A DNA stretch of 64,000 bases from CAXBNB01 sp040222275 (GCA_040222275.1 JAVKDJ010000010.1:1-64000), one strand, 5' to 3'; shown: positions 24,953-35,316, numbered from the stretch's first letter. Numbers and translations are program-made. The notes: a model not told the origin generated them from the letters alone.

Positions 24953-27900
24953 ATGAAAATTAAATCATTACAAGTCATTGTTATGCTTTCAAAGTACTTC
25001 GTATATGGCGTTTTTGTACAAGTATTGCTAATGAACCTGCTGCTGGCAGGTGATTTGGAAGCACAGAAGAACCTAAGTGTAAGGGAGGTGGGCATAACCC
25101 TAAACTCCACCGAACACTCTCTTGAAAGGCTTTTCAGGGAAATCGAATCCCAAACCCACTTTACCATCTCTTACGACAAAGCGGAGATCAGAAAGGTCCT
25201 TCGCAAAATCGTCAATATTTCAACCTCACCGGAGCTAAAAGTCAGTGATGTATTGATAGAAGTAGCCGAACAGGCGGGGGTAAAATTCCGACAGGTCAAT
25301 CGCAATATCAGCGTGGTGCCAGAAGACAAAAGACCAGGCGGGGCTATAGAGGAGTTTATGACTGTGGATGTGGACATCACCGGAAAAATCACCGATGAAA
25401 ACGGAGAAGGACTGCCAGGAGCCAGTATCGTAGTGAAAGGAACAATTACAGGCACAACATCGGATTTGGATGGTAATTTTAAGGTATCAGTGCCCGAAGA
25501 TGCCATACTTACCATTTCTTTTGTAGGATACAGCACCCAGGAAGTATCAATAGTGGGCAGAAGCACAATCGATGTACAAATGGAATTGGATGCAGGGCAG
25601 TTGGATGAAATTGTGGTAGTAGGATATGGCACTCAGAAAAAATCGGATTTAACAGGTGCTGTGGGTTCAGTCTCTTTGAAAAGAACTGAAAACCTGCCAG
25701 TAACAAGTGTAGAGCAAGCATTGTCAGGTCAATTGGCCGGTGTTCAGGTTCAACAGGGGTCTGGAGCACCAGGAACAATGCCCATAATTCGTGTTAGAGG
25801 TACTGGATCAATTACTGCTGGGAATGGCCCATTGTTCGTTGTAGATGGATTTCCAATAGATGGAGATTTAAGTAGTGTTAATATGAATGATGTGTCTTCT
25901 ATTGAAGTTTTGAAAGACGCATCGGCCTCAGCAATTTATGGATCTAGGGGGTCGAATGGAGTAGTACTTATTACAACTAAGAAAGGTATTTCGGGTAAAC
26001 CTACAATTGAAGCAAATGTTTATTACGGTTTTCAAGAAATCACAAAAAAGGTAGATGTATTAAATGCTACAGAATGGGTAGAATTATTGACCGAAGCACG
26101 TGATAATGCATATATAGATGCTGGAGGAGATTTGACCGTTCCACTTGAATCAAGACCTGCTGCATATCAATATCCTTCAGAGTACACCAATCCAGCTTCA
26201 TTTGGCGAAGGAACGGATTATCAGGATGCTATTTTCCAAGTGGCTCCAACTCAAAGATATAATGTGTCAATTTCTGGAGGCACAGATAACACTCAGTATT
26301 TCGTTTCTGCCAACTATCTAGATCAGGATGGTATAATCAAGAATTCGGCGTATAAAAAATATGCTGTAAGGCTGGGTACTGATATCAAACTCAATAAAAA
26401 AATTAAGGTCGGAATAAATGTAACACCTACTTATTCGGTAAGGGACAATGTGAATGCTGAAGGACATTGGGGAGGGAATGGAGCAGTACTTTCAGCTTTG
26501 AATTTACCGCCCATATTTCCGTTATATGAAGATGATGGATCTTACGGTTCATTGGTGGATTATGGTTGGGGAATGCCCAGTATCCCAAGCCCTCTTGTTC
26601 CTATAAATGAGTTGTCAAGCCAAACTAAAAAACTCAACGTACTAGGAATAGCCTATGCTGAATGGAATATACTGCCAAGTCTGAAATTTAGAACTAGTTT
26701 AAATGCCAATGTAACTAGTAGCTCAAATGATACTTATAGAACCTCACAAGCAGAAAGTGATGGAGCACCTGCACCTCAACCTCCATCTGCCTCCTATACT
26801 ACTAATAGCAATGACAATATATTAAATGAGAATACACTTACATATACTTATAACATAAAAAACAGGCATTCATTTAATGTTTTACTAGGTTATTCAGTTC
26901 AAAAGTCTAATACTGAAGGCAGTTATATATATGCAACTAATTTTCCAAATGATCAAGTAAGAACACTTAATGCAGGTGTAGTGACAAGTGGTAATTCTAT
27001 TGCTTCTGAATGGTCATTATTGTCATATTTGGGAAGAGTTAATTACGTTTTGCATGATAAGTATTTAATGACAGCTAGCATTAGAAGAGATGGTTCTTCA
27101 AGGTTTGGGGCAAATAATAAATGGGGCGTATTCCCTTCTGTTTCCATTGGTTGGCGTGTTGCTCAAGAGGATTTCATGAAAAATATATCACTAATAAGTG
27201 ACTTAAAGCTTAGAACAAGTTATGGGTTTACGGGAAATAATTCCATTCCTAATTATGGTTCTGTTGGATTGTTAAACATTGACAATTACACGTTTGGAGG
27301 AGGGTCTGGTAGTTTAGTTAGTGGAATTGTTCCAGGTAATATCTCTAATGAAAAACTGGGATGGGAGAAAACCAAACAATTTGATTTAGGATTTGAAATC
27401 GGATTGTTTAAAAACAGATTGTTCTTGGAAGTTGATAATTATTATAGGTTTACAACGGACTTGTTGTTAAACGTACAGGTTCCGACACTATCCGGTTACT
27501 CCTCTGCACTACAGAATATAGGTGAAGTGAAAAATGTGGGGTGGGAATTTACCTTAAATACAAAGAATTTTGTATCTGAATTTAAATGGAATACATCACT
27601 GAATATTAGTACAAACCAAAATAAAGTATTGGCATTAGGGCCGGAAGGTGATCCTATCTATTCTTACGCTAACATTACGCAATTAGGAAGTCCATTAGGA
27701 AGCTACTATGGTTATGTCTTTGAAGGTGTTTATAATACTGAAGCTGAAATTGATGCCCGACCTCACCTGTCTTCTGATGCTCCCGGAGATCCTATTATTA
27801 AGGATACAAATAATGATGGATTGATTTCACCAGATGATCGCACAATCATTGGAGACAATTTGCCTGATTACATTTTTGGGATTACAAATAGTTTTTCTTA

Positions 27901-28366
27901 CAAAAATTTCGACTTAAGCGTTTTGATGCAAGGAGCTCAGGGCTATCGGAGCTATTTGCATAATTACTTGTGGTTATATCTAACTGAAGGAAAAATGAAT
28001 GTGTCTTCCGATCTTCTTAATCGATGGAAGTCTCCTGAAAACCCAGGTGACGGTCAAACTCCGCGAGCTGATGCCAAAACCGAGGGTTATCGGAGAACAC
28101 CTTCAACATTATGGGTAAAAGATGCTTCATTTTTACGCATCAATAATGTCACGTTAGGTTATTCACTTCCTGAAAAAATAAATAGCCAAATATTTGTTTC
28201 ATCATTAAGAGTCTATCTACAGGTCCAAAACTTACATACTTTCACAAAGTACGCAGGCTATAATCCTGAAGTGAGTAATACTTCGAACCCATTGGAACCA
28301 GGGAAAGATTATGGGGGATACCCTGTTAGCAGAACTTTTACATTAGGTTTTAATATTCAATTTTAG
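24953..28366 (+). CDS. SusC-family TonB-dependent transporter with STN domain, module B (compositional mosaic)
   Basis: A 1137-residue transporter. The signal region (VQVLLMNLLLAGDLEAQ), STN domain (about 40-118), regulatory-like domain (DENGEGLPGASIVVKGT) and signature DEIVVVGYGTQKKSDLTGAV are all present, then the plug (ending SNGVVLITTKKG) and barrel, ending TFTLGFNIQF. Base composition changes inside the gene. The first 0.7 kb is near 50 percent GC like its neighbours, while from about 25.87 kb lines fall to about 32-42 percent. This suggests recombination joined a native signalling end to an imported plug and barrel. It is 30 bases from susD B. Confidence 0.95.
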   Translation: MKIKSLQVIVMLSKYFVYGVFVQVLLMNLLLAGDLEAQKNLSVREVGITLNSTEHSLERLFREIESQTHFTISYDKAEIRKVLRKIVNISTSPELKVSDVLIEVAEQAGVKFRQVNRNISVVPEDKRPGGAIEEFMTVDVDITGKITDENGEGLPGASIVVKGTITGTTSDLDGNFKVSVPEDAILTISFVGYSTQEVSIVGRSTIDVQMELDAGQLDEIVVVGYGTQKKSDLTGAVGSVSLKRTENLPVTSVEQALSGQLAGVQVQQGSGAPGTMPIIRVRGTGSITAGNGPLFVVDGFPIDGDLSSVNMNDVSSIEVLKDASASAIYGSRGSNGVVLITTKKGISGKPTIEANVYYGFQEITKKVDVLNATEWVELLTEARDNAYIDAGGDLTVPLESRPAAYQYPSEYTNPASFGEGTDYQDAIFQVAPTQRYNVSISGGTDNTQYFVSANYLDQDGIIKNSAYKKYAVRLGTDIKLNKKIKVGINVTPTYSVRDNVNAEGHWGGNGAVLSALNLPPIFPLYEDDGSYGSLVDYGWGMPSIPSPLVPINELSSQTKKLNVLGIAYAEWNILPSLKFRTSLNANVTSSSNDTYRTSQAESDGAPAPQPPSASYTTNSNDNILNENTLTYTYNIKNRHSFNVLLGYSVQKSNTEGSYIYATNFPNDQVRTLNAGVVTSGNSIASEWSLLSYLGRVNYVLHDKYLMTASIRRDGSSRFGANNKWGVFPSVSIGWRVAQEDFMKNISLISDLKLRTSYGFTGNNSIPNYGSVGLLNIDNYTFGGGSGSLVSGIVPGNISNEKLGWEKTKQFDLGFEIGLFKNRLFLEVDNYYRFTTDLLLNVQVPTLSGYSSALQNIGEVKNVGWEFTLNTKNFVSEFKWNTSLNISTNQNKVLALGPEGDPIYSYANITQLGSPLGSYYGYVFEGVYNTEAEIDARPHLSSDAPGDPIIKDTNNDGLISPDDRTIIGDNLPDYIFGITNSFSYKNFDLSVLMQGAQGYRSYLHNYLWLYLTEGKMNVSSDLLNRWKSPENPGDGQTPRADAKTEGYRRTPSTLWVKDASFLRINNVTLGYSLPEKINSQIFVSSLRVYLQVQNLHTFTKYAGYNPEVSNTSNPLEPGKDYGGYPVSRTFTLGFNIQF

Positions 28367-28396
28367 ATCAATCTGTATTAATTAAAACTTTGAAAA

Positions 28397-29854
28397 ATGA
28401 AAAATATAATATACGTTATCGTTTTTGTTCAATTATTCTTGTACTCATGTAGCGATGATTTTATTGATCTAGCACCGTTATCACAAACAAATGTGAAAAA
28501 TTTTTATTCTTCCAGTGATGATATAGAGATTGCTGTAAATGGCGCCTATTCTGCTCTACAATTAGGTGGATCGTATAAAGTGTCGTTGGCAGAAGTACCT
28601 GAAATAAGGTCTGATAACAGTTGGCTTAGTTGGATGCAAGGTGATGCCGATAGTGAAAATATAATTGAATTTCAAATACAAGTAAATAATCCAATTATAG
28701 CTGGTATGTGGACGGATGCTTATAAAGGCATCTTGAGATGTAATGTTGTGCTAGACCGTATAGATCAAGTAGAGTTGGAATCAAATCTTAAAAACCGGTA
28801 TGTAGGAGAAGTAAAATTTCTTAGGGCTTTAACTTACTTCAATCTAGTAAGACTTTTTGGAGATGTTCCAATGGTATTAAAAGAACTCAAATCTGTTGAA
28901 GAGTCTTATGAATATGGCAGGAAACCAGTTGCAGAAGTGTATGAGCAAATTCATAAGGATTTGAAAGAGGCGGAGGAGTTTTTACCTTTATCATATTCAA
29001 ATGAAAATATTGGTAGGGCAACCAAAGGTGCTGCAAAAGCATTGCGAGGAAAAGTTTACCTTACTCAAAAAAACTATGCAGAGGCTAAAGTTAAGCTTAA
29101 GGAAGTTATTGATTTGGGAGTGTATGATCTGTTGCCAGATTATGCCAGTTTGTGGGACTTGTCCAATGAAAACAGTATAGAGTCTATTTTTGAAGTGCAG
29201 TTCAAAAAAGGAGGTAATGGTATTGGTAGTTCCTATGCCAATAGGTTCCCGCCTAAATTTTCAGGCCCATACACTGTTAAAGTGGGTACAACTGATGGAC
29301 ACAATTGCCCCACGCAAGATATGGAGGATGAATACGAACCTGGTGATCTAAGAAAGGATATTTCTATGGCGACAGGTTACACAAATGGAGCTGGAGAGTG
29401 GGTGCCAGACAAGTGGGTGTTAAAATTCATGGATGTACCGTTCGTAGCAAGAGATTCAGATAATAATTGGCCAGTAATCAGGTATGCCGATGTTCTATTA
29501 ATGTATGCAGAAGTTTTAAATGAATTGGGGTACGTTGCTGACGGTGAGGCATTTGATTTATTAAATGAGATCAGAAGTAGAGCTGGTCTTGGAGCGAAAA
29601 CTTCCAATAACCCAGATGTAAATCTTCGAATAGCTAGTCAAGAAGAGTTTAGAATGGCTATAGAACATGAAAGGAGGGTGGAGTTAGCATTTGAAAATCA
29701 CCGCTTTTTTGATTTGGTGCGTACCGGTAGATTCGTTGATGTTATGTCTAAGTTCTATCCTGTACAAGACTATCAAATTTTATTTCCAATTCCTCAAACA
29801 CAAATTGACATCAATCCCGATAAGATTTGGCAAAACCCAGGATATATTAGATAA
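28397..29854 (+). CDS. SusD/RagB-family lipoprotein, module B
   Basis: A 485-residue surface lipoprotein with lipobox FLYSC (Cys18). SusD features include YVGEVKFLRALTYFNLVRLF, GRATKGAAKALRGKVYL, VIRYADVLLMYAEVLNELG and HERRVELAFENHRFFDLVRTG, ending in IWQNPGYIR, a typical SusD terminus. The gene is AT-rich throughout, matching the susC B barrel region and the following esterase but unlike the other SusD genes in the window. It pairs with SusC B to bind and import the module B glycan. Confidence 0.95.
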   Translation: MKNIIYVIVFVQLFLYSCSDDFIDLAPLSQTNVKNFYSSSDDIEIAVNGAYSALQLGGSYKVSLAEVPEIRSDNSWLSWMQGDADSENIIEFQIQVNNPIIAGMWTDAYKGILRCNVVLDRIDQVELESNLKNRYVGEVKFLRALTYFNLVRLFGDVPMVLKELKSVEESYEYGRKPVAEVYEQIHKDLKEAEEFLPLSYSNENIGRATKGAAKALRGKVYLTQKNYAEAKVKLKEVIDLGVYDLLPDYASLWDLSNENSIESIFEVQFKKGGNGIGSSYANRFPPKFSGPYTVKVGTTDGHNCPTQDMEDEYEPGDLRKDISMATGYTNGAGEWVPDKWVLKFMDVPFVARDSDNNWPVIRYADVLLMYAEVLNELGYVADGEAFDLLNEIRSRAGLGAKTSNNPDVNLRIASQEEFRMAIEHERRVELAFENHRFFDLVRTGRFVDVMSKFYPVQDYQILFPIPQTQIDINPDKIWQNPGYIR

Positions 29855-29871
29855 AGGAAGTTTCCGTGAAC

Positions 29872-29934
29872 AATCTCCATAAGCTCCATTTTCTATTTTT
29901 TTAAATAGTATTGATGGCCTTATGGAGATTTTTA
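29872..29934 (+). terminator. Terminator after susD B
   Basis: AATCTCCATAAG (29872-29883) and CTTATGGAGATT (29919-29930) are perfect complements and the second arm runs into a T-run. The 35-base spacer is long and AT-rich. It separates susD from the esterase gene. Confidence 0.6.
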
Positions 29935-30004
29935 GCTACTATATTTTCTTTTGGTCTTATAGAGGAAATACTAAAATAATATTTGAATTTTAATCCTTAT
30001 TGTA

Positions 30005-31246
30005 ATGAAATGTTACCTCATTTTTCTTATTTCATTATTTTTTATATTGAATAATGCATATTCACAAAATGACTTTAAACCTGTCAAAGAATTAGATCGA
30101 ATTAGGGGATTGCCGGATCCATTTTTGAAACCAGATGGATCAAGAATACAGAGTGAAAAGGAATGGAAAGAACAGAGGGAATATATAATCTCGATGTTGG
30201 AGCACTATCAATACGGCAAAATGCCAGCAACCCCTAAAGATGTTGTAGTCAAGGAAACTTTATCACGGGATATATATAATGGACTTGGGACCAAAAAACT
30301 TTATACACTAACTCTAAAAAGGAATGGAAAATCTTTGGATTTCCATTTTGGGTTGATCAAACCAAAAGGAAAAGGCCCTTTTCCGGCTATTATAAGTTAT
30401 ACATTTCACTACAATCAAAAGGGGGAAATTAATGACTTGCTTGATGAAGTCAACATAGAAGCTCTTAATCGAGGGTATATAATATGCCAGTTTAACAGGG
30501 AAGATTTAAGTACCGACATCAGTGGTAAAATAATTGAAAATAGGGAAAAAGGAGTTTTTCCATTATACCCAAAATATAGTTGGGGCACTATAGCTGCTTG
30601 GGCATGGGGATATCAACTGATAATAGATTATTTTGAAAAGTTAGATTTTATAGATTTAGATAAAATTGTAGCTACGGGTCATTCCAGGGGAGGTAAAACG
30701 GCATTTTGTGCAGGTATATTTGACGAGAGGATTGCCATTACTGCTCCGAATTCTTCTGGTCTTGGTGGTACGTCCAGTCATCAATTTTATCAGCCCGGGG
30801 TATTGGACAACCAACACATATCAGACCATAGTATCACTTTTCCATATTGGTGGACTACTGAATATTATAAATTGGCAGGGTTTGAAACAAGAATTCCATT
30901 TGATGCCCATTTTGGAAAAGCGTCGATCGCACCTAGAGCTTTCTTTAACTGTCATGCGTATCAAGATTATTGGGCTAGTCCTTTTGGGGCCTGGCTGACT
31001 CATGAAGCAGCAAAAGAAGTGTATAAATGGCTAGGAGTAGAAAATAATATTGGTATGCATTTCCGAACGGGTGGACATTCGCAGAATATAATAGATTGGT
31101 TTGCTTTACTTGATTTTGCTGATGAATATTTTTTTAATAAGACCCCATTGCAGAAATTTGATGTTAAATATGATTTTCAAAAAATTGTTCCTTATCCTGG
31201 TACAGGAATTCCAATAGATTGGTCAATTCCAAAAAAGGAGGAATAG
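30005..31246 (+). CDS. Glucuronoyl-esterase-like alpha/beta hydrolase (CE15-type), exported
   Basis: A 413-residue exported hydrolase with signal peptide (LIFLISLFFILNNAYSQ). The nucleophile elbow is GHSRGGKTA with Ser227; a C-terminal catalytic-type histidine is at His358 (FRTGGHSQN). The segment HFGLIKPKGKGPFPAIISY and the YGKMP region are seen in glucuronoyl-esterase and acetylxylan-esterase-like proteins. CE15 enzymes cut ester links between glucuronic acid and lignin alcohols, or methyl esters in acidic glycans; which one applies here is unknown. It shares the AT-rich composition of module B's transport genes, so it is probably part of the same imported block. Confidence 0.75.
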   Translation: MKCYLIFLISLFFILNNAYSQNDFKPVKELDRIRGLPDPFLKPDGSRIQSEKEWKEQREYIISMLEHYQYGKMPATPKDVVVKETLSRDIYNGLGTKKLYTLTLKRNGKSLDFHFGLIKPKGKGPFPAIISYTFHYNQKGEINDLLDEVNIEALNRGYIICQFNREDLSTDISGKIIENREKGVFPLYPKYSWGTIAAWAWGYQLIIDYFEKLDFIDLDKIVATGHSRGGKTAFCAGIFDERIAITAPNSSGLGGTSSHQFYQPGVLDNQHISDHSITFPYWWTTEYYKLAGFETRIPFDAHFGKASIAPRAFFNCHAYQDYWASPFGAWLTHEAAKEVYKWLGVENNIGMHFRTGGHSQNIIDWFALLDFADEYFFNKTPLQKFDVKYDFQKIVPYPGTGIPIDWSIPKKEE

Positions 31247-31311
31247 TAAAAGATATGGTGTTTTGAAAGCCATTTATCCCTATGCTTACTATTAAAACCG
31301 CTAGAAAAACA

Positions 31312-32808
31312 ATGAAAAATTTATTCCTTATAGTAATAACACTGCCATTCCTCCTATTCTGTTCCACCAAAAAACAAAGTGAACAGCTATCACAACCAGG
31401 CCCCTACTTCGGCAATGGGATACACAATGGCTGGGTGGACCAAACCTCCGTCACCATCTGGACCAGATTGACAGAAAACCCCGAAATGAATTGGGAAGGT
31501 ACGGAGTTTATACCCATTACCAGGGAACAGGAAAAGGAGTATGCTAAGATTACCAATGAAGCAGAGTTGCACAGCAAACAGATTCCGGAGGGTTTGACAC
31601 TGAACGACATGGAAGGAGCCTGCCCGGGAGCAGAGGGCGAAGTACAACTCACCTACTACCCGGATGGAAATGTAGAAGGAAAAGTAAAGCTCGATTGGGC
31701 AAAAGTGGATGCCAACAAAAACTATACAACCCAATGGAAGCTCGAAAACCTGGAACCGGGCACCAAGTACCTGATGGAAATATACTCAAGGGCCGATGAA
31801 AACCAGTCCAACGGCGACACAATCAGGGGTAGTTTCGTTACTGCTCCAGCGGCGGAGGCCAGGGGAGACATTGCCTTTAGTGTGATCAGTTGCCATGACT
31901 ATATCCGCAGGGACAGCACCACCGGCCATAGGATTTACCCGGCAATGGCAGCCGACAACCTCGATTTTTTCGTGCACACAGGCGATATAGAATATTACGA
32001 CAAGCCAAACCCCTACGCCATGACCGAACCCATGATGCGCCTCAAGTGGGACCGCTTGTTTGCCCTGCCGCTGCAGCGTGATTTTTACAGCACCACCTCC
32101 GGGTACTTTATGAAAGACGATCACGATATCCTTAGAGATGACGCTTATCCGGGAATGACCTACGGTACCGTTTCATTTGACCGTGGGGTGGAAATATTTG
32201 ACAAAGAACAATTTCCCACCAATGACAAAACGTATAAAACCATTAGGTGGGGCAAAGACCTGCAGGTTTGGATATTGGAAGGAAGAAATTACCGGAGTAA
32301 AAACACAGACCCGGACGGTCCGGGCAAAACCATCCTAGGCAAGGAACAAAAACAATGGCTGTTCAGTACCATTGATGCCTCAGACGCTACCTACAAGGTG
32401 ATCATAAGCTCTTCTCCAATACTAGGCCCTGACCGTCCTAAAGGCAAAAATGACAACTATTCCAATCAGGCCTTTGCCTATGAAGGAAACGAGATCAGGG
32501 AATTCATCAACGGCCATGAAAATGTATTCCTATGTACCGGTGACCGCCATTGGCAATATGTAAGCCATTTTGAAGGAACCAACCTGTGGGAATTTAGCTG
32601 TGGCGCAGGATCAGACTCGCATGCCGGAGGGTGGAGTCAGGACAATGTAAAACCCGAGCACCGTTTTTTGCGTGTGAAAGGGGGCTATCTCTATGGCCGT
32701 GTTTATAATGATGACGAAGGGCCCAAACTGAGGTTTGAACACCGCGACGTAAATGGTAAGGTGATGCATCAGGAAGAATTTTCCAGGGCACCATCCGCTA
32801 TCCTCTAA
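31312..32808 (+). CDS. PhoD-like metallophosphatase lipoprotein
   Basis: About 498 residues from ATG 31312 (an ATG ten codons upstream is possible). The lipoprotein signal ends LLFCSTKKQ. Metal-binding motifs of the PhoD family are visible: FSVISCHDY, DFFVHTGDIEYYD, YFMKDDHDILRDDAYPG and FLCTGDRHWQYVSHFEG. PhoD enzymes are Ca/Fe-dependent phosphomonoesterases or phosphodiesterases. The gene returns to the high GC of the main neighbourhood after the AT-rich module B block. It lies 66 bases after the esterase and upstream of a TonB-dependent receptor, suggesting a role in phosphate-ester use. Confidence 0.88.
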   Translation: MKNLFLIVITLPFLLFCSTKKQSEQLSQPGPYFGNGIHNGWVDQTSVTIWTRLTENPEMNWEGTEFIPITREQEKEYAKITNEAELHSKQIPEGLTLNDMEGACPGAEGEVQLTYYPDGNVEGKVKLDWAKVDANKNYTTQWKLENLEPGTKYLMEIYSRADENQSNGDTIRGSFVTAPAAEARGDIAFSVISCHDYIRRDSTTGHRIYPAMAADNLDFFVHTGDIEYYDKPNPYAMTEPMMRLKWDRLFALPLQRDFYSTTSGYFMKDDHDILRDDAYPGMTYGTVSFDRGVEIFDKEQFPTNDKTYKTIRWGKDLQVWILEGRNYRSKNTDPDGPGKTILGKEQKQWLFSTIDASDATYKVIISSSPILGPDRPKGKNDNYSNQAFAYEGNEIREFINGHENVFLCTGDRHWQYVSHFEGTNLWEFSCGAGSDSHAGGWSQDNVKPEHRFLRVKGGYLYGRVYNDDEGPKLRFEHRDVNGKVMHQEEFSRAPSAIL

Positions 32809-32895
32809 GTATCTGGTGCCACCAGGTCAGGGTTTTGTTGGGTTGATTCAAAAAAGTCGTCAATATTTAACGTTCGGCGTTGTTTTTGCTAGCGA

Positions 32896-35316
32896 ATGGA
32901 AAATAGAAATTTCATGTCACTTATTTACCAAAACAGACCAGCCAGACTATTTTTTTTATTGTTGATTATTTGTTCGGGCCATTACCTGTCTGCGCAGAAT
33001 CCAGCAGGAAAGACCACCATCATAGGTACTGTAGTAGATCGGTCCACATCTAAGCCCCTGGATTATGCCACTATTGCGGTCATTGACAATGCAGACCAAA
33101 GTGTGGTAGCTGGAGGTATCACCGATGAAAACGGGGAGTTTTCCGTACAAAGCCCAAAATCTAACATCCACATAGAAGTATCCTTTCTTGGCTACAATAC
33201 CCTGGTTGTTGAAGACATAGAAGTAAAAAATGGCAAGGCGGATTTACAAACCATTGCCGTGCAGCCCGATCAGGAAATGTTGAGCGAGGTAACGGTAACT
33301 GCCGAAAAATCACAGACTACTTTTGAGCTGGACAAGCGGGTGTTCAATGTAGGCAAAGACCTTACTACAGCCGGGGGGTCTGCGCTGGATGTGCTCAACA
33401 ATGTGCCGTCGGTGGAGGTAAACATAGAAGGGGAAATCAGCCTGAGGGGCAATACAAACGTAAAGATATTGATCAATGGCAAGCCATCGGTAATGGCCAG
33501 TGCCAATACCATCCGTACCATTGCATCGGAGATGATTGAGAAAGTGGAGGTGATCACAAACCCCTCAGCCAAGTATGATGCTGAAGGCACCACAGGCATC
33601 ATCAATATAGTACTCAAAAAAGAAGACCGTGAAGGCCTGAATGGTGCAGCCACCCTCAATGTCGGCTCACCTACCAACCACAGCGTAGGCCTCAGCCTCA
33701 ACAAGCGGACGGAAAAACTCAACCTTTTTAGCCAACTGGGAGTAGGTGACAGGACTTTGCTATCTACCAACAAAGGTCTCACCATCGATCGCCAAAATGA
33801 CAACCCATATTCCCTGCTGAGCGATGGATCAGGGGGACGAAAGGAACAATTTTATAATGTAATACTCGGTACCGACTACAACCTCAATCCATTAAATGTA
33901 GTGACACTATCCGGTCATTTTGCTTATGAGATCGAGGATGAATTTGCAGATACTTACTACAATAAGCTGGATAGTGACAACACCTCCACAGCCACCTCAT
34001 TTAGAAATGAAGACACTGAAGCGACCAACCCAAAATATCAGTACGACCTGAGCTACAAAAAGTCATTTGCTGATAATGAAGATAGAAGTTTAACCGCCAG
34101 TTTTGTCGGTTCTTTCTTTGGTAAGGATCAAACATCGGAATATAAAAACACCGGTTCATCCGGGGATTTTCAGGATTTTCTGCAGAGCTCCAACAACGAT
34201 TATTCGCAAGCCAACTATGCCTTTCAGGCAGACTACCTGCACCCATTTTCGAAAACTACAGAGTTTGAAACAGGTGTGAAATACGAGATCAATGACATCT
34301 CCAACGATTATGAACTTTTCGACTACATCGATAACCAATGGGTAAGCAACCCGGGGTTTACCAACCTCTTCAACTACGATCAAAAAGTAATGGGGGTATA
34401 TGCCACCTATGCCTTTGAACTGGAAAAATTTGGGATGAAACTGGGCATGCGTTTTGAAGATACCGATTTGGATACCTATTTGCAGACCACTGACACCTAC
34501 AACGAAATCAATTACAGCAATGTATTCCCCACCCTGCATACCTCATACAAGGTAACGGAAGAATTTTCCCTACAATTGGGCTACTCCAAAAGGATACAAA
34601 GGCCCAATATGTGGAGCCTCAATCCTTTTACTTCGTTTAGGGACAACCTGAACCTGCGAACAGGCAACCCGGAATTGTTGCCGGAGTTCACAGATGTAAT
34701 AGAAATGAATGCCATACAGATTTGGGGCCTGGGCTCTTTGAGTGCCTCGCTTTACCACAGCCGCACCAGCGATGTGATTACGAGTATCATCACCGTGCAG
34801 GACAGTCTTACCATCAGCAAGCCATACAACCTGGGCACGAGTAGGAACACCGGGCTGGAATTGAATGCCAGTGTTGATCCTGTAAAATGGTGGTCCATTT
34901 CCATGGATGCCAACTGGGTTTCGTTTACCAGGGAGGGCATGCTGGAAAGCAAGAGTTTTGACTTTAGCAATACCAGCTGGTCTAGCCGCTTGACAAACAA
35001 ATTCAAATTCCCATGGGATATTGAGGCAGAGATCCGTGCCGATTATCAATCCAAAGTGGAAGGAGTGCAGGGCATATCAGACGATCGGCTCTATGGTGAT
35101 TTTGGGGTGAAAAAGAAATTTATGAAAGGCCGTGCCGTGGTGAACTTCAGCGTGCGTGATGTTTTCAAGTCGCGTAAGTTTATTTCCACTTCCGATCTCG
35201 ACGATTTTTACCGGTACAGCGAAAGGCTCAGGGGAGGCCGCCAAATGGTGCTGGGATTCAGTTATGGTTTTGGCAAGGGGGAGGCAATGGAGTTTTCCGG
35301 CCACAAGATGTTTTGA
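32896..35316 (+). CDS. TonB-dependent receptor (outer membrane beta-barrel family, non-SusC)
   Basis: An 806-residue receptor, shorter than SusC and without STN domain. It has a signal peptide (LFFLLLIICSGHYLSAQ), a carboxypeptidase-regulatory-like domain (GTVVDRSTSKPLDYATIAVI to about residue 120), a plug (GGSALDVLNNVPSVEVNIEG and ISLRGNTNVKILINGKPS) and a barrel of the PF14905 type. It uses NPSAKYDAEGTTGIINIVLK, typical of this family. The substrate is unknown; the PhoD-like gene just upstream suggests a phosphorus-containing one. It is convergent with sigma C. Confidence 0.9.
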   Translation: MENRNFMSLIYQNRPARLFFLLLIICSGHYLSAQNPAGKTTIIGTVVDRSTSKPLDYATIAVIDNADQSVVAGGITDENGEFSVQSPKSNIHIEVSFLGYNTLVVEDIEVKNGKADLQTIAVQPDQEMLSEVTVTAEKSQTTFELDKRVFNVGKDLTTAGGSALDVLNNVPSVEVNIEGEISLRGNTNVKILINGKPSVMASANTIRTIASEMIEKVEVITNPSAKYDAEGTTGIINIVLKKEDREGLNGAATLNVGSPTNHSVGLSLNKRTEKLNLFSQLGVGDRTLLSTNKGLTIDRQNDNPYSLLSDGSGGRKEQFYNVILGTDYNLNPLNVVTLSGHFAYEIEDEFADTYYNKLDSDNTSTATSFRNEDTEATNPKYQYDLSYKKSFADNEDRSLTASFVGSFFGKDQTSEYKNTGSSGDFQDFLQSSNNDYSQANYAFQADYLHPFSKTTEFETGVKYEINDISNDYELFDYIDNQWVSNPGFTNLFNYDQKVMGVYATYAFELEKFGMKLGMRFEDTDLDTYLQTTDTYNEINYSNVFPTLHTSYKVTEEFSLQLGYSKRIQRPNMWSLNPFTSFRDNLNLRTGNPELLPEFTDVIEMNAIQIWGLGSLSASLYHSRTSDVITSIITVQDSLTISKPYNLGTSRNTGLELNASVDPVKWWSISMDANWVSFTREGMLESKSFDFSNTSWSSRLTNKFKFPWDIEAEIRADYQSKVEGVQGISDDRLYGDFGVKKKFMKGRAVVNFSVRDVFKSRKFISTSDLDDFYRYSERLRGGRQMVLGFSYGFGKGEAMEFSGHKMF

